Notes: generated from the sequence alone by a model not told the origin. 64,000 nucleotides of DNA from Emticicia sp. CRIBPO (GCF_009905725.1 NZ_JAAAKV010000002.1:558001-622000), one strand, 5' to 3'. Numbered from the stretch's first letter, positions 28,851-38,747 are shown. Program-made: numbers and translations.

Positions 28851-31800
28851 ATGAGGAAAGTTTTATTTACCTTTCTGTTCTTTGGTATGGGATTAATTTC
28901 CATTGCCCAAAGTGCCAAGGTTACTGGAAAAATAACCAGTGCCGATGATGGTTCTGCTCTCCCTGGTGTTAGTGTCCTGCTCAAAGGATCATCTACAGGA
29001 GCCCAATCTGATGCTGATGGAAATTATTCAATCGTTGCCCCTAAGGGCAGTGTGCTTGAATTCAGTTTCATCGGGTTCATCAAAAAAAGTGTTACAGTAG
29101 GCAGCGAGTCAGTGCTGAATGTAGCTTTATCTTCTGACGAAAGGTTACTTCAGGAAGTCGTCGTAACGGGTCTTGGCCGCCAAAAAGAAGAAAAGGCCGT
29201 AGGAACTGCCATGCAAACGGTAAAAAGCGACAAACTTACATTTGCTAAAGAAACAAACGTAGCAAGTGCATTAAGTGGTAAGATTGCCGGGGTTAAATTA
29301 CAGGGTGCTCCATCTACTTCATTCCGCGAGCCGAACTTATTGATCCGTGGTGCCACAGGTCTGTCTGTTTATGCCAACCCGCTTTATGTACTGGACGGAA
29401 CTCCGGTAAGTTTAAGTGCCGTTAACATGGACAATATCGAAGCTATCTCGGTTTTGAAAGGTGCTGCAGCGACTGCCATATATGGACAGCGTGGATCTGA
29501 AGGTGTGGTTGTATTGACCAGTAAAAAGGCCAAAAGAGGTAAGATCCAGATAGACGTAAACTCGGCTACTACTTTCTCTAAAGTGTACAACCTTCCTCCT
29601 TACCAGAATGAGTATGCGGGTGGTTATTCTCAGGACTGGAGTACGTTTGAGTACAATCCTGCTATTCACCCTGCTGACTGGGCTGCATTTGATGGCCAAA
29701 AAATGATCGAATACTATGCTGATGAGAGCTGGGGGCCAAAAATCGATGGTACAATGTATCGTCCTTATTACTCATGGATCAGAACTCACCCGGGCTACGG
29801 AAAAGAAGTTCCTCTGACAGCTCAGCCTAATAACGTAAAGGACTTTTTCGAAACAGGTGTTGATTTGAACAATAACATCACCATCGGTGGTGGTAGCGAA
29901 AACGGTACTTACAGATTGTCGTATACAAACATCGACCGTTCATTACCTGTTCCGAATACGAAACTTTCAAGAAACTACATTACACTGAATACTACTTACG
30001 ACCTGACTAAAAAAATAACGGCCTCTGCCAATATCAACTATCTGATCGAAGGTCAGAATGGTAGACCGCTGGAAGGTTACGGACAAGGTCTTTCAGGTAG
30101 CTTTAACCAGTGGTTCCAACGTCAGGTGGATATCAATATCCTTAAAGAATACAAAAACCCGGACGGAACATTCAATTCATGGAACATAAAAGGCCCTGAG
30201 GACCTTAAGCCGTTGTACTGGGATAATCCGTATACTGATGTTAACGAAAACCTTTACAAACATGGTCAGGACAGAGTATATGGTGACCTGAGTCTGAAAT
30301 ACAAGATTTCTGACAAATTCAATGTTCAGGGCTGGATAAGAAACAGTTCAAACTATTTCAACAGCAATTTCAGAATATCGTCAGGAACTCTTAATCAGTC
30401 TGCGTTCTTCAACTCTACAGACAAGGCAATTGAGATGAACTACGAATTTCTGGCTGATTATAAAGACAAAATCGGAGAATTGTTTACGATTGATCTGAGT
30501 GTCGGTGGTAACGTTAGAGATAACAAAAGATATACTACTGCCCAAAGTACATCAGGTGGTCTGACCATTCCTGGTTTATACAACATCAGTGCTTCCAAAG
30601 ACCGCCCTATCGTTGCTTACGGATATTCTGCAAAGAAAGTACGAAGCATTTACGGTTTGGCTTCCCTGGGTTTCAAAGGATTCCTTTACCTGGACGCCAC
30701 ACTTAGAAATGACTGGTCTTCTGCCCTGCCGATTGAAAACAACAGCTATATGTATCCTTCAGTAGCCGGTAGCTTTGTATTCAGCGAATTCCTGAAAAAC
30801 CAGAACATCCTTTCTTTTGGTAAATTGAAAGCTTCATGGGCTTCTGTTGGTAGTGATACTGATCCTTACAGAACCAATCCTATTTTCCCTTCAGGAGCAC
30901 AAGGCAGCTATACAGTGCAAAACCTGCCGACTCAGTTACCGAATACTACTTTGAAGCCTACATTATCCAAATCTTATGACTTAGGTCTTGAAATGAGATT
31001 CCTTAAGGATAAAATCGGATTTGATTTCAACTATTATACCCGTCAGAATACCAACCAGATTCTTCCTTTGACGGTACCGTCAACCAGTGGTTACAATACT
31101 GCTTTGGTTAATGCGGGTAATATCACAAACGAAGGTTATGAACTTGCCATTACATTGAAACCGATCAAAACCAATGATTTTGACTGGGAAATCAACTTCA
31201 ATGCAGCGAAAGCCAATACTATCGTTAAAGAACTTGCCCCTGGTATTACCAACTATGTACTTCCTACCTTTGCGGCCTACAGTGTTGGTACCAACGTAAG
31301 TGGTGGTGTAAACTCTTTCGGACCGACAGTAAACGCCAGAGTAGGTGAGAAATTCGGTTTGCTTGTTGGCCGTGCCTTCAGAAGATTCCAGGCAGTAGAT
31401 GCTCAGGGCAACCCTGTTGACAACCCTAGCAACGGCAAATTCATTGTGAACGCCAACGGTACTTATGCTTATGATTCTAATAAAAACCTGGGTTCAATCC
31501 TTCCTGACTTCACAGGTGGTCTTGTAAACACGTTGAGATATAAGAGCATCAATCTTTCATTCAACATTGACTTCCAGAAAGGTGGTAAGGTATGGTCTAC
31601 TTCAAGAATGTTCAATGCGTACTCAGGCTTAGGTGCTGAAACTGTTGGTAACAATGCCAAAGGTAAGCCGCAAAGAGACCCTGTAGCTGATGGTGGCGGA
31701 CTTGTAGCCGAAGGTGTATTGGCCGATGGTACTGTAAACACCAAGTACATTGAGTCTGCTACTTACTGGACTACCATGCAGCCTATCCACGAGCGTTGGA

Positions 31801-32042
31801 TTTATGATGCTACTTACATCAAACTTCGTGAAGTAAGTTTAGGTTATGAACTTCCGAAAAGCCTTTATGAAGGTAAATTGCCATTCAGAAATATTTACAT
31901 CGGAGCCGTTGGTAGAAACCTTTGGTTAATCAAACAACCGGTAGTAGGTTTGGATCCGTCTGAATTGGAAGGTGTATGGTCTGAAGGTGGTCAGCTTCCT
32001 GCTGCCCGTTCGTATGGATTCAACATCAAATTCGGTTTATAA
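28851..32042 (+). CDS. SusC/RagA family TonB-dependent outer membrane receptor
   Basis: A 1063-residue outer-membrane importer. It has a signal peptide (MRKVLFTFLFFGMGLISIAQ), an N-terminal carboxypeptidase-D-regulatory-like domain (TGKITSADDGSALPGVSVL, about 25-95), the TonB-box region LQEVVVTGLGRQ, a plug domain with NPLYVLDGTP and ATAIYGQRGSEGV, and a long 22-strand barrel ending in the aromatic-rich YGFNIKFGL. With the SusD lipoprotein 15-30 bp downstream it forms a pedal-bin type nutrient importer. The substrate is unknown: no glycoside hydrolase, peptidase or sigma/anti-sigma gene adjoins the pair. Confidence 0.96.
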   Translation: MRKVLFTFLFFGMGLISIAQSAKVTGKITSADDGSALPGVSVLLKGSSTGAQSDADGNYSIVAPKGSVLEFSFIGFIKKSVTVGSESVLNVALSSDERLLQEVVVTGLGRQKEEKAVGTAMQTVKSDKLTFAKETNVASALSGKIAGVKLQGAPSTSFREPNLLIRGATGLSVYANPLYVLDGTPVSLSAVNMDNIEAISVLKGAAATAIYGQRGSEGVVVLTSKKAKRGKIQIDVNSATTFSKVYNLPPYQNEYAGGYSQDWSTFEYNPAIHPADWAAFDGQKMIEYYADESWGPKIDGTMYRPYYSWIRTHPGYGKEVPLTAQPNNVKDFFETGVDLNNNITIGGGSENGTYRLSYTNIDRSLPVPNTKLSRNYITLNTTYDLTKKITASANINYLIEGQNGRPLEGYGQGLSGSFNQWFQRQVDINILKEYKNPDGTFNSWNIKGPEDLKPLYWDNPYTDVNENLYKHGQDRVYGDLSLKYKISDKFNVQGWIRNSSNYFNSNFRISSGTLNQSAFFNSTDKAIEMNYEFLADYKDKIGELFTIDLSVGGNVRDNKRYTTAQSTSGGLTIPGLYNISASKDRPIVAYGYSAKKVRSIYGLASLGFKGFLYLDATLRNDWSSALPIENNSYMYPSVAGSFVFSEFLKNQNILSFGKLKASWASVGSDTDPYRTNPIFPSGAQGSYTVQNLPTQLPNTTLKPTLSKSYDLGLEMRFLKDKIGFDFNYYTRQNTNQILPLTVPSTSGYNTALVNAGNITNEGYELAITLKPIKTNDFDWEINFNAAKANTIVKELAPGITNYVLPTFAAYSVGTNVSGGVNSFGPTVNARVGEKFGLLVGRAFRRFQAVDAQGNPVDNPSNGKFIVNANGTYAYDSNKNLGSILPDFTGGLVNTLRYKSINLSFNIDFQKGGKVWSTSRMFNAYSGLGAETVGNNAKGKPQRDPVADGGGLVAEGVLADGTVNTKYIESATYWTTMQPIHERWIYDATYIKLREVSLGYELPKSLYEGKLPFRNIYIGAVGRNLWLIKQPVVGLDPSELEGVWSEGGQLPAARSYGFNIKFGL

Positions 32043-32069
32043 TTGTAAAGAATTAAAATGTATTTAAGA

Positions 32070-33497
32070 ATGAAAAATATAAAATATTTAGTTTCTGCAG
32101 TTGCTTTATCGATGATGACGAGCTGCGATCCTTCAGATTTCGGAGACATAAATAAAGACCCGAACAACGCTTCTACTGCTATCGCTTCATTCCTTTTGAC
32201 TGGTGCTGAAAGAGGTTTGGTTGGCCCTATTACTGATGTGGAAGGCTCTCTTTACACTCAGCAGATTGCCAATAAGCAATACACCGGTGCTGACAGATAT
32301 GAAACCATTAACTTCAGCTTTAACGGTTTCTACGCAGGCCCGCTGGTAAACCTTAATGAAATCATCAAACTGAACACTGATGCTGCCACAAAAGGTCCTG
32401 TTGCTCAATACGGTTCTAATAACAACCAGATTGCAGTAGCAAGAATTCTCAAAGCGTATTTTTATTCTCATATCACAGACAGATGGGGTGATGTTCCTTA
32501 CTCAGAAGCTCTGCAAGGTAATACGGACTTTACACCCAAGTTTGATTCTCAGGATGCTATCTACGCAGGCCTTTTCACAGAACTGAAAGCTGCTGCTTCT
32601 CAGATCGACGGAGGTGCCGCGGTTCAGGGTGACTTCCTTTTAGGTGGTAACATGGCCAAATGGAAGAAGTTTGCCAACTCTTTAAGAGCTATACTGGCAT
32701 TGCGTCTTTCTAAAGTTGATCCTGCTAAAGGAAAAGCTGAATTTGCTTCTGCTCTTGCAGACGGAGTGATTCTTACCAATGCAGACAACGTGGTTTACAA
32801 GTTCTTAGCCGAAGAAGCTAACGACAGCCCTTGGGAAGATCGTTTCGAAACCCGTCTGGACTGGACTGTAAGCAAGCCGATGGTAGATAAACTGAAAGAA
32901 TTCGCAGACCCGCGTCTTCCTATCTTTGCTGACAAAGCATTGCTTGTTCAGGATTACGTAGGTATGCCATATGGTTTGGCTCAGGCTGATGCAGGTGGAA
33001 TTCCTAACGGTCAGGTATCTTTCCTTGGTGCCGCTATGCGTAAGCAAACCAGCCCAAGCTTTATTATTACTGCCGCTCAGGTGCATCTGGCTATCGCTGA
33101 GGCAGCTACTTTAGGATGGGTTGCTGAAGACGCCAAAGCTCACTACGAAACAGGCATTACTGCCTCTATCGAACAGTGGGGTGCTACAGGGGCTCCTGCT
33201 TACCTGGCCGGTGCTGCGGTTAAATTTGACGCTTCTAAAGCAATTACTCAAATTGCGACCCAAAGATGGATTGCTCTATTTACCAACGGTTATGAAGCAT
33301 GGGCTGAGTGGAGAAGAACAGGTATCCCTGCCTTATCTCCTCCGCCGGTTAACTCTAACCCGGGCGGCAAAATCCCTCGCCGTCAGGCTTACCCGACTTC
33401 AGAGCGTGATTTGAACGGAGACAACTACAAAGCTGCCCTTTCTTCTAAGCTGGGTGGTGTAGATGATCTTAACGGAAAAGTATGGTGGGATAAATAA
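32070..33497 (+). CDS. SusD/RagB family nutrient-binding lipoprotein
   Basis: A 475-residue outer-membrane lipoprotein that caps the SusC barrel. I chose the ATG at 32070, which gives a clean lipoprotein signal (MKNIKYLVSAVALSMMTSC), rather than the ATG four codons upstream. The segment DINKDPNNAST directly after the Cys is typical of the SusD-like type 2 family, and the C-terminal RWIALFTNGYEAWAEWRRTG is the family block. A terminator follows 22 bases after the stop, so susC-susD is a two-gene unit. Confidence 0.93.
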   Translation: MKNIKYLVSAVALSMMTSCDPSDFGDINKDPNNASTAIASFLLTGAERGLVGPITDVEGSLYTQQIANKQYTGADRYETINFSFNGFYAGPLVNLNEIIKLNTDAATKGPVAQYGSNNNQIAVARILKAYFYSHITDRWGDVPYSEALQGNTDFTPKFDSQDAIYAGLFTELKAAASQIDGGAAVQGDFLLGGNMAKWKKFANSLRAILALRLSKVDPAKGKAEFASALADGVILTNADNVVYKFLAEEANDSPWEDRFETRLDWTVSKPMVDKLKEFADPRLPIFADKALLVQDYVGMPYGLAQADAGGIPNGQVSFLGAAMRKQTSPSFIITAAQVHLAIAEAATLGWVAEDAKAHYETGITASIEQWGATGAPAYLAGAAVKFDASKAITQIATQRWIALFTNGYEAWAEWRRTGIPALSPPPVNSNPGGKIPRRQAYPTSERDLNGDNYKAALSSKLGGVDDLNGKVWWDK

Positions 33498-33518
33498 CCC
33501 CTGCCCGTTTCTATAATG

Positions 33519-33546
33519 AAAGAGGCTGTCTGCGGACAGCCTCTTT
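33519..33546 (+). terminator. hairpin terminator of susCD
   Basis: A perfect 12-bp stem (33519-33530 with 33535-33546) and a 4-nt TGCG loop, running into a T-rich tail on the plus strand. Confidence 0.85.
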
Positions 33547-33707
33547 TTGTTTTAAATAAGGCCATAAATCCATGTTCAAAATGGCAGTCATCATGATTAT
33601 ATAAGACCGGGCATCATCAACTTTTCCAATACAAAATTTCAAATCCTGAAGACCAGAACCTTTTACCTAAAAATAAAGTTCTTATAAAAATTAACAGCAT
33701 TTTTTTA

Positions 33708-34952
33708 ATGAACAGATTATTTACTCTTGGGATCCTGATACTATTCTTTTTGTTAGTAGACTATTACTTATTTCAGGCTGTTAAGACCATCATCAGAAAC
33801 TACAATCCCAACACACAAAGGATAATAAAAATCGTTTACTGGTCTATTCCCGTAGTAGCCATGGTGATCATTGTCTCGGGTCTGGTTTTGTTCCCGGCTT
33901 ACCTGAATTTCAAATTCCGGAACCTGCTTTTCGCTACAGTGTTCATCCTTTATTTATCAAAACTTCTGGCTGCAGTTGTTCTGGTACTCGGAGATATCGT
34001 CAGATTTTTCAGATGGGCATTGTCGTATGCGGGCAGTTCACCTTCTGCCGATACCAACAGCCATACCATTCCAAGATCTGAGTTTATTGCCAAAACAGCA
34101 TTGGCTGTGGGAGGAGCACATTTCGGTGCAATGGCCTACGGCATCATCTCAGGAGCCCATGACTACAGGATCAGAAATGTGGTGCTTAAACTTCCGAATC
34201 TGCCCAGACAATTCGAAGGATTAAAAATAGCCCAGCTTTCCGACATACATTCAGGAAGCTTCTTTAATAAAACGGCGGTTCAGGGTGGCGTTGAAATGCT
34301 CATGAGCCAGAAACCCGATGTTTTCTTTTTTACCGGCGACCTTGTAAACAATGAAGCCAAAGAATTCGAAGATTATTTCAACGTTTTCAATAAAATCAAA
34401 GCTCCTTTAGGGATGTTCTCCACTTTAGGAAACCATGATTATGGTGACTATACCTCATGGGCAAGCCCCCAGGCGAAGATCAAAAACCTTCAAACCCTGC
34501 AGGAAGCCCACCGTCTGATGGGTTGGGACTTGCTGATGGACGAAAGCCGTGACCTCAAAGTTGACGGAGAATCCATAGGTATCCTTGGTATTCAAAACTG
34601 GGGAGCGGGTAATTTTGCCAAATACGGCAGCCTTGAAAAGGCCCTTAAAAACACCGATCAATATGCAACAAAGCTGCTCCTCTCACATGATCCGAGCCAC
34701 TGGAGAAACCAGGTTTTGAACAAGACAAATATTGATGCTGCTTTTGCCGGACACACACACGGTATGCAATACGGTGTAGAAATAGGAGGCATCAAATGGA
34801 GTCCTGTTCAATACCGTTATAAAGAATGGGCAGGGCTTTATGAAGAAAACAACCAGAAGCTCTATGTCAATCGCGGATTCGGATATATTGGCTATCCCGG
34901 CAGAATCGGCATACTACCTGAAATCAGCGTTTTTGAATTAAAGAGAGCATAG
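33708..34952 (+). CDS. membrane-anchored metallophosphoesterase (YaeI-like)
   Basis: A 414-residue protein. About three membrane segments occupy residues 3-25, 40-64 and 72-98, and the calcineurin-type phosphoesterase domain starts near 165. Its metal-ligand motifs are complete: LSDIHSG, FFTGDLVNN, STLGNHDYG, LLSHDPSH and AGHTHGMQYG. Members of this YaeI/LpxG-like group include UDP-diacylglucosamine hydrolases of lipid A synthesis; here the substrate is not known. No lipid A gene adjoins it. It lies 210 bp after susD beyond a terminator and 171 bp before the MATE gene. Confidence 0.88.
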   Translation: MNRLFTLGILILFFLLVDYYLFQAVKTIIRNYNPNTQRIIKIVYWSIPVVAMVIIVSGLVLFPAYLNFKFRNLLFATVFILYLSKLLAAVVLVLGDIVRFFRWALSYAGSSPSADTNSHTIPRSEFIAKTALAVGGAHFGAMAYGIISGAHDYRIRNVVLKLPNLPRQFEGLKIAQLSDIHSGSFFNKTAVQGGVEMLMSQKPDVFFFTGDLVNNEAKEFEDYFNVFNKIKAPLGMFSTLGNHDYGDYTSWASPQAKIKNLQTLQEAHRLMGWDLLMDESRDLKVDGESIGILGIQNWGAGNFAKYGSLEKALKNTDQYATKLLLSHDPSHWRNQVLNKTNIDAAFAGHTHGMQYGVEIGGIKWSPVQYRYKEWAGLYEENNQKLYVNRGFGYIGYPGRIGILPEISVFELKRA

Positions 34953-35123
34953 GAGTACACCCTCTTCCATTCATTAGCCCTGAATCTAAAGTTCAAGGCT
35001 AATTTCTATTGATGCCCTGATCAGATCATCAGGCAGGATCATTTTAATTTCATATAATTATAATGCTCATTCCGGTGGGCTTTACGGCAGATTCATGACA
35101 TTTGCCTTTATATCACATTTATT

Positions 35124-36482
35124 ATGTTTACAGACGTCTTCAAGAAAGAACTTGGTATTACCTTAAAATTGGCCATACCCATCGTCGTAGCCCAGCTGGG
35201 AGTGGTTTTAATGGGGGTAACTGATAATATTATGGTGGGCCGCCTGCTTGGTAAAACAGCCCTCGGAGTTTCCGGTATTGCCAATTCCATTGCTTATCTG
35301 ATCTCATCCATAGCCGTAGGCGGAATGGCGGTGGTGGCACCGATGATCTCAAAAGCAAAAGCAGAATCAGATATTCCGAAAATCAGGAATCTCTTTACAT
35401 CAAGCTTGTGGGTGGCCCTGGGTTTCAGCATTATCCTGACCATCCCCGGCATCATTGCCTACTTTAATTTTGAGAAATTAGGCCAGCCCGAAAACATCAA
35501 TCAATCGGCTCCTGAGTTCCTGTTTTATATCTTGTTATCTAATATTCCTTTATACTTCTTTGTATCTGCCAAGCAGTTTACCGATGGTTTGTCAAAACCC
35601 TATATAGCCATGAGCATCACTTTGACAGGATTGATCTTAAACATTACTGGCAACTATTTACTGATCACGGGTTCTTTCGGGTTTCCGAGGTTGGGTCTTC
35701 CCGGAGCGGCCATTTCTACTTTAATGTCCAGGATCATCATGGCCATTGTCCTGATCTGTTACATCAGGTATTCAGGAAAATTCAAAAACTATTTCGAAAA
35801 TTTCAAAGTGAACTTCAATACAGAACTGGTTAAAAAAATCAGCAGCCTGAGTGTCCCAGGTGGTTTTCAGTTCTTTTTTGAGATCGGAGCCTTTTCTTTT
35901 GCTGTTATCATGATGGGCTGGATCAGTGAGACAGCCCTGGCCGCTCACCAGATCGCCATCAATATTGCTTCTACCACTTACATGATGGCATCGGGCATTG
36001 CCTTCGCCGGTGGCATCCGGGTAGGTGAAGCCTGGGGCATGCGTAGCCCGAAAAGAATCAGGACTTCGGGTTATGCCGCTTATTTGCTGGTTTTTTCTTT
36101 TATGACCATCTGTATGCTGATCATTTTTGTTTTTAAATCGCAGCTTTTGTCGGTTTATATCAATGACGACGATGTACTTGCCGTAGCGATTCCCTTATTG
36201 GTGATTGCTTCCATTTTCCAGCTGTCTGATGGTTTACAGGTGGTGGGACTCGGGGCCCTGAGGGGGCTTTCAGATGTAAAAATCCCGACTTTCATTACGT
36301 TCATCGCTTACTGGATTATCGCCCTCCCTTTGGGATACATCCTCGGTTTTATTTTTGATTTTCAATCTATCGGGATATGGATTGGTTTGCTTACCGGGCT
36401 GAGTGTTTCTGCCGTATTGCTCTATTACAGGTTTTTTCAGCTCATCAAACCATCTAAACTGAAAAACCGTCTGAGTGTTTAA
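35124..36482 (+). CDS. MATE family efflux transporter
   Basis: A 452-residue inner-membrane drug/cation antiporter of the NorM type with about twelve membrane segments. Visible family marks are the N-terminal AIPIVVAQLGVVLMGVTDNIMVG, the repeat GLPGAAISTLMSRI, and the second-half segment GAFSFAVIMMGWISETALAAHQIAIN. It likely exports toxic organic cations with Na+ or H+ exchange. The stop codon lies in the loop of the shared terminator. I see no adjacent regulator. Confidence 0.94.
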   Translation: MFTDVFKKELGITLKLAIPIVVAQLGVVLMGVTDNIMVGRLLGKTALGVSGIANSIAYLISSIAVGGMAVVAPMISKAKAESDIPKIRNLFTSSLWVALGFSIILTIPGIIAYFNFEKLGQPENINQSAPEFLFYILLSNIPLYFFVSAKQFTDGLSKPYIAMSITLTGLILNITGNYLLITGSFGFPRLGLPGAAISTLMSRIIMAIVLICYIRYSGKFKNYFENFKVNFNTELVKKISSLSVPGGFQFFFEIGAFSFAVIMMGWISETALAAHQIAINIASTTYMMASGIAFAGGIRVGEAWGMRSPKRIRTSGYAAYLLVFSFMTICMLIIFVFKSQLLSVYINDDDVLAVAIPLLVIASIFQLSDGLQVVGLGALRGLSDVKIPTFITFIAYWIIALPLGYILGFIFDFQSIGIWIGLLTGLSVSAVLLYYRFFQLIKPSKLKNRLSV

Positions 36483-36499
36483 CACTTCAGACGGTTTTA
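36464..36499. terminator. bidirectional hairpin terminator
   Basis: A 17-bp stem with a single bulged T (arms 36464-36480 and 36482-36499) centred on the MATE stop codon. It has A/T runs at both ends and separates the convergent MATE and YceI genes. Confidence 0.8.
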
Positions 36500-36515
36500 T
36501 TATAGTTTGTTGAAA

Positions 36516-37040
36516 TTAAGCTTTCGCTACCTGGATGTTCAGATGCAGTTTCACATCATCACTTACCACAACTCCACCGGCCTCAGTTACGGCGTCCCAT
36601 GACAAACCGAATTCTTTACGGCTGATTTTACCCTGGATGTCAAATCCGGCTTTGGTGTTGTTATAAAAGTCTACCATTTCTCCACCGTACTCAGCTTTAA
36701 GTTCTACGTTCTTTGTAGTTCCTTTGATGGTCAGATCACCCTTAAGAGAGAAAGTATCATCTCCGGTTTTTTCGAAAGAGGTAGACTGGAAAGTTAAAGC
36801 CGGGAAATTGGCTGCGTCAAAAAATTCAGGAGATTTCAGGTGACCGTCACGCTGATCATTTCCTGTAGTAATAGAATCGATGGCGGCTGAGAATTTGATG
36901 TCAGCCCCTTCAAAACCTTCTCCTGTAGTGTTTACTTCACCTTCATAAGATTTGAAATCTCCGGTTACAGTTGAGATCATTAAGTGTTTTACTTTGAATT
37001 GCACTTCTGAGTGCAAAGGATCAATTGTCCATGTTGCCAT
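36516..37040 (-). CDS. YceI family protein
   Basis: A 174-residue lipocalin-like beta-barrel that binds isoprenoid-like lipids in known members. Marks are WTIDPLHSEVQFKVKHLM at the N-terminus, TGNDQRDGHLKSPEFFDAANFP, and the C-terminal SDDVKLHLNIQ. No signal peptide is seen, unlike Escherichia coli YceI, so it appears cytoplasmic. The physiological role is unknown; general stress and quinone-related roles have been proposed for the family. Confidence 0.92.
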   Translation of the reverse strand: MATWTIDPLHSEVQFKVKHLMISTVTGDFKSYEGEVNTTGEGFEGADIKFSAAIDSITTGNDQRDGHLKSPEFFDAANFPALTFQSTSFEKTGDDTFSLKGDLTIKGTTKNVELKAEYGGEMVDFYNNTKAGFDIQGKISRKEFGLSWDAVTEAGGVVVSDDVKLHLNIQVAKA

Positions 37041-37132
37041 TATTTCTGATGTTTTATATGTTTCTACATTAATTGTAATTACATAGATAACTATAAAAAA
37101 AACGGATTAGTTTCCCATCCGTTAATTTTTTT

Positions 37133-37927
37133 TCAATATCTGTATCTCGCGATATGTTCCTTTATTTTAGCGATCCTGTTATCAGGACTTGGGTGCGTAC
37201 TCATAAATTCGTCCTGGCTCCTTCCCCCACTGGCTTCAGCCAGTATCTGCATCACATCGATAAGGGCGTTGGGGTCATATCTTGCGGAGATCATATTCCT
37301 TACTCCAAATTCATCAGATTCCAGTTCATCATTCCGGCCAAACTTCATCAGTCGCACCTGAGCCACATAATTAGCAATCTGCCCGGTACCCATATCTCCT
37401 GAAGCCGCCGTAGCAGCACCGGCAAGTCCCTGGTAAAACTCCGACTGTGCCATCTGCTCAGCGGAGTGCCTGTGCACCACATGCCCGATTTCATGGCCCA
37501 GAACGCCTGCCAGCTGATCTTCTGTCTTCAGACGACCAAGTAAGCCTTCTGTAATAAAAACCTGACCACCCGGCAATGCAAAGGCATTGACAGTACGGCG
37601 GTCGTTTAACACATGAAAATCAAACCTGTAAGGAACATCTACCCCACTATTCTGCATTTCCCTTGAAAAAGCGGTGACCAGTTTATTTCCAACGCCTTTT
37701 ACATACTTCTGAACTTCCTGATCAGGATACAAACCTCCGTATTCTTCGGCCATCTGGGGGGCAGACTGCATACCCATGGCCATTTCTTCTTCAGGTGTAA
37801 TGCCTATCTGTTGTTTTTCACCCGTCAGCGGGTTTTCCTGGGTTTTGCTGTAATAACTAAACAAAGCCATCAAAGCCATTACTGCCCCGATGACCAGTCT
37901 CAGTTTAAAACCTCCTGAATTATTCAT
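37133..37927 (-). CDS. M48 family metalloprotease
   Basis: A 264-residue zinc peptidase anchored by one N-terminal membrane segment (LRLVIGAVMALMALFSYY). The catalytic motif GVLGHEIGHVVHRHS near residues 145-160 has the HExxH zinc site, and NDELESDEFGVR supplies the third ligand Glu. The domain layout matches the BepA/LoiP group of periplasmic proteases that act in envelope quality control. A function in outer-membrane protein turnover is inferred. It is leftward, 92 bp before yceI. Confidence 0.93.
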   Translation of the reverse strand: MNNSGGFKLRLVIGAVMALMALFSYYSKTQENPLTGEKQQIGITPEEEMAMGMQSAPQMAEEYGGLYPDQEVQKYVKGVGNKLVTAFSREMQNSGVDVPYRFDFHVLNDRRTVNAFALPGGQVFITEGLLGRLKTEDQLAGVLGHEIGHVVHRHSAEQMAQSEFYQGLAGAATAASGDMGTGQIANYVAQVRLMKFGRNDELESDEFGVRNMISARYDPNALIDVMQILAEASGGRSQDEFMSTHPSPDNRIAKIKEHIARYRY

Positions 37928-38046
37928 TGGTCTTTATTAAAGTTTGGGATATCTTCAAACCGTTAGGATTAAAATTCAGGGAAATTTAAATAAAGTTTGA
38001 TAATATTTCAAGAAATAATTTCTGAAGAAAACCCGGATTTCAAAAA

Positions 38047-38418
38047 TCAGAACTTAACCGCTATTACAGAAATCTCCACATTCACATCCCTCGGTAATTT
38101 AGCCACCTGAACGGTTTCTCTTGCCGGCGGATTTTCCTGGAAAAACTGGCCATATACTTCATTGACCAAAGCGAAATCGTCCATGTTTTTCAAAAAAATA
38201 CTGGATTTAACCACATTCTCATATCCCAGTCCTGCTGCAGACAGGATATTGCCCAGACTCTGCATAATGGCCAGGGTTTCGGCTTTAATGTCTCCGGACG
38301 GTGCAATTTCCAATGCAATCTGTCCTGAAACATATAAGGTGTTTCCTGCCAGCACCGCCTGGCTGTATGGCCCAATAGGTAAGGGGGCTTTATCTGTTAA
38401 AATGATTTGTTTGCTCAT
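38047..38418 (-). CDS. ridA: RidA family enamine/imine deaminase
   Basis: A 123-residue protein that hydrolyses reactive 2-aminoacrylate and related enamines made by PLP enzymes. The conserved block RETVQVAKLPRDVNVEISVIAV carries the catalytic Arg and Glu, and PIGPYSQAV is the N-terminal mark. I chose the ATG at 38418; the longer frame begins at a TTG at 38427. The promoter-like TACCTTTG is 35 bases upstream. Confidence 0.93.
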   Translation of the reverse strand: MSKQIILTDKAPLPIGPYSQAVLAGNTLYVSGQIALEIAPSGDIKAETLAIMQSLGNILSAAGLGYENVVKSSIFLKNMDDFALVNEVYGQFFQENPPARETVQVAKLPRDVNVEISVIAVKF

Positions 38419-38452
38419 CTGTTTCAATAATTAGTCGTTGTTAAATTTCATA

Positions 38453-38460
38453 CAAAGGTA
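38453..38460 (-). promoter_or_regulatory. possible -7 element of ridA
   Basis: TACCTTTG on the minus strand, 34 bases before the ridA ATG. No TTG at the ideal -33 distance. Confidence 0.35.
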
Positions 38461-38680
38461 AAAACTAATCAGCAGAAGAACGGGAAAAGGCAGGCTCAAA
38501 TTATCTTATACGGATACTCCTCTCTAAATCAATTCGGATCAATTTTACACCAGCATGCAGCTTTTCTGAAATAAATCATTCTTTAAGTAAGACTAACGTA
38601 ACATTTATATATCCGGGACAAAAATATTTTTATTTCTAAACAATATTGTTCAATAAACTAAGTTTTTAGTTAATATTTCT

Positions 38681-38688
38681 TAATTTTG
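38681..38688 (+). promoter_or_regulatory. possible -7 element of the barrel-GLPGLI operon
   Basis: TAATTTTG on the plus strand, 59 bases before the start at 38748. No clear -33 TTG was found. Confidence 0.35.
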
Positions 38689-38747
38689 TATTCAAACTTT
38701 GATTAACAACCATTTCCTGTACAAATTGCCAAAAAAAATCACGAAAA

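Larger units (their letters stand above)
38428..38747. other. divergent intergenic stretch between ridA and the barrel gene
   Basis: A 320-bp AT-rich gap that should hold promoters for both flanking genes. I found a TAnnTTTG match on each strand, listed separately, and no convincing hairpin, ORF or repeat. Confidence 0.55.
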
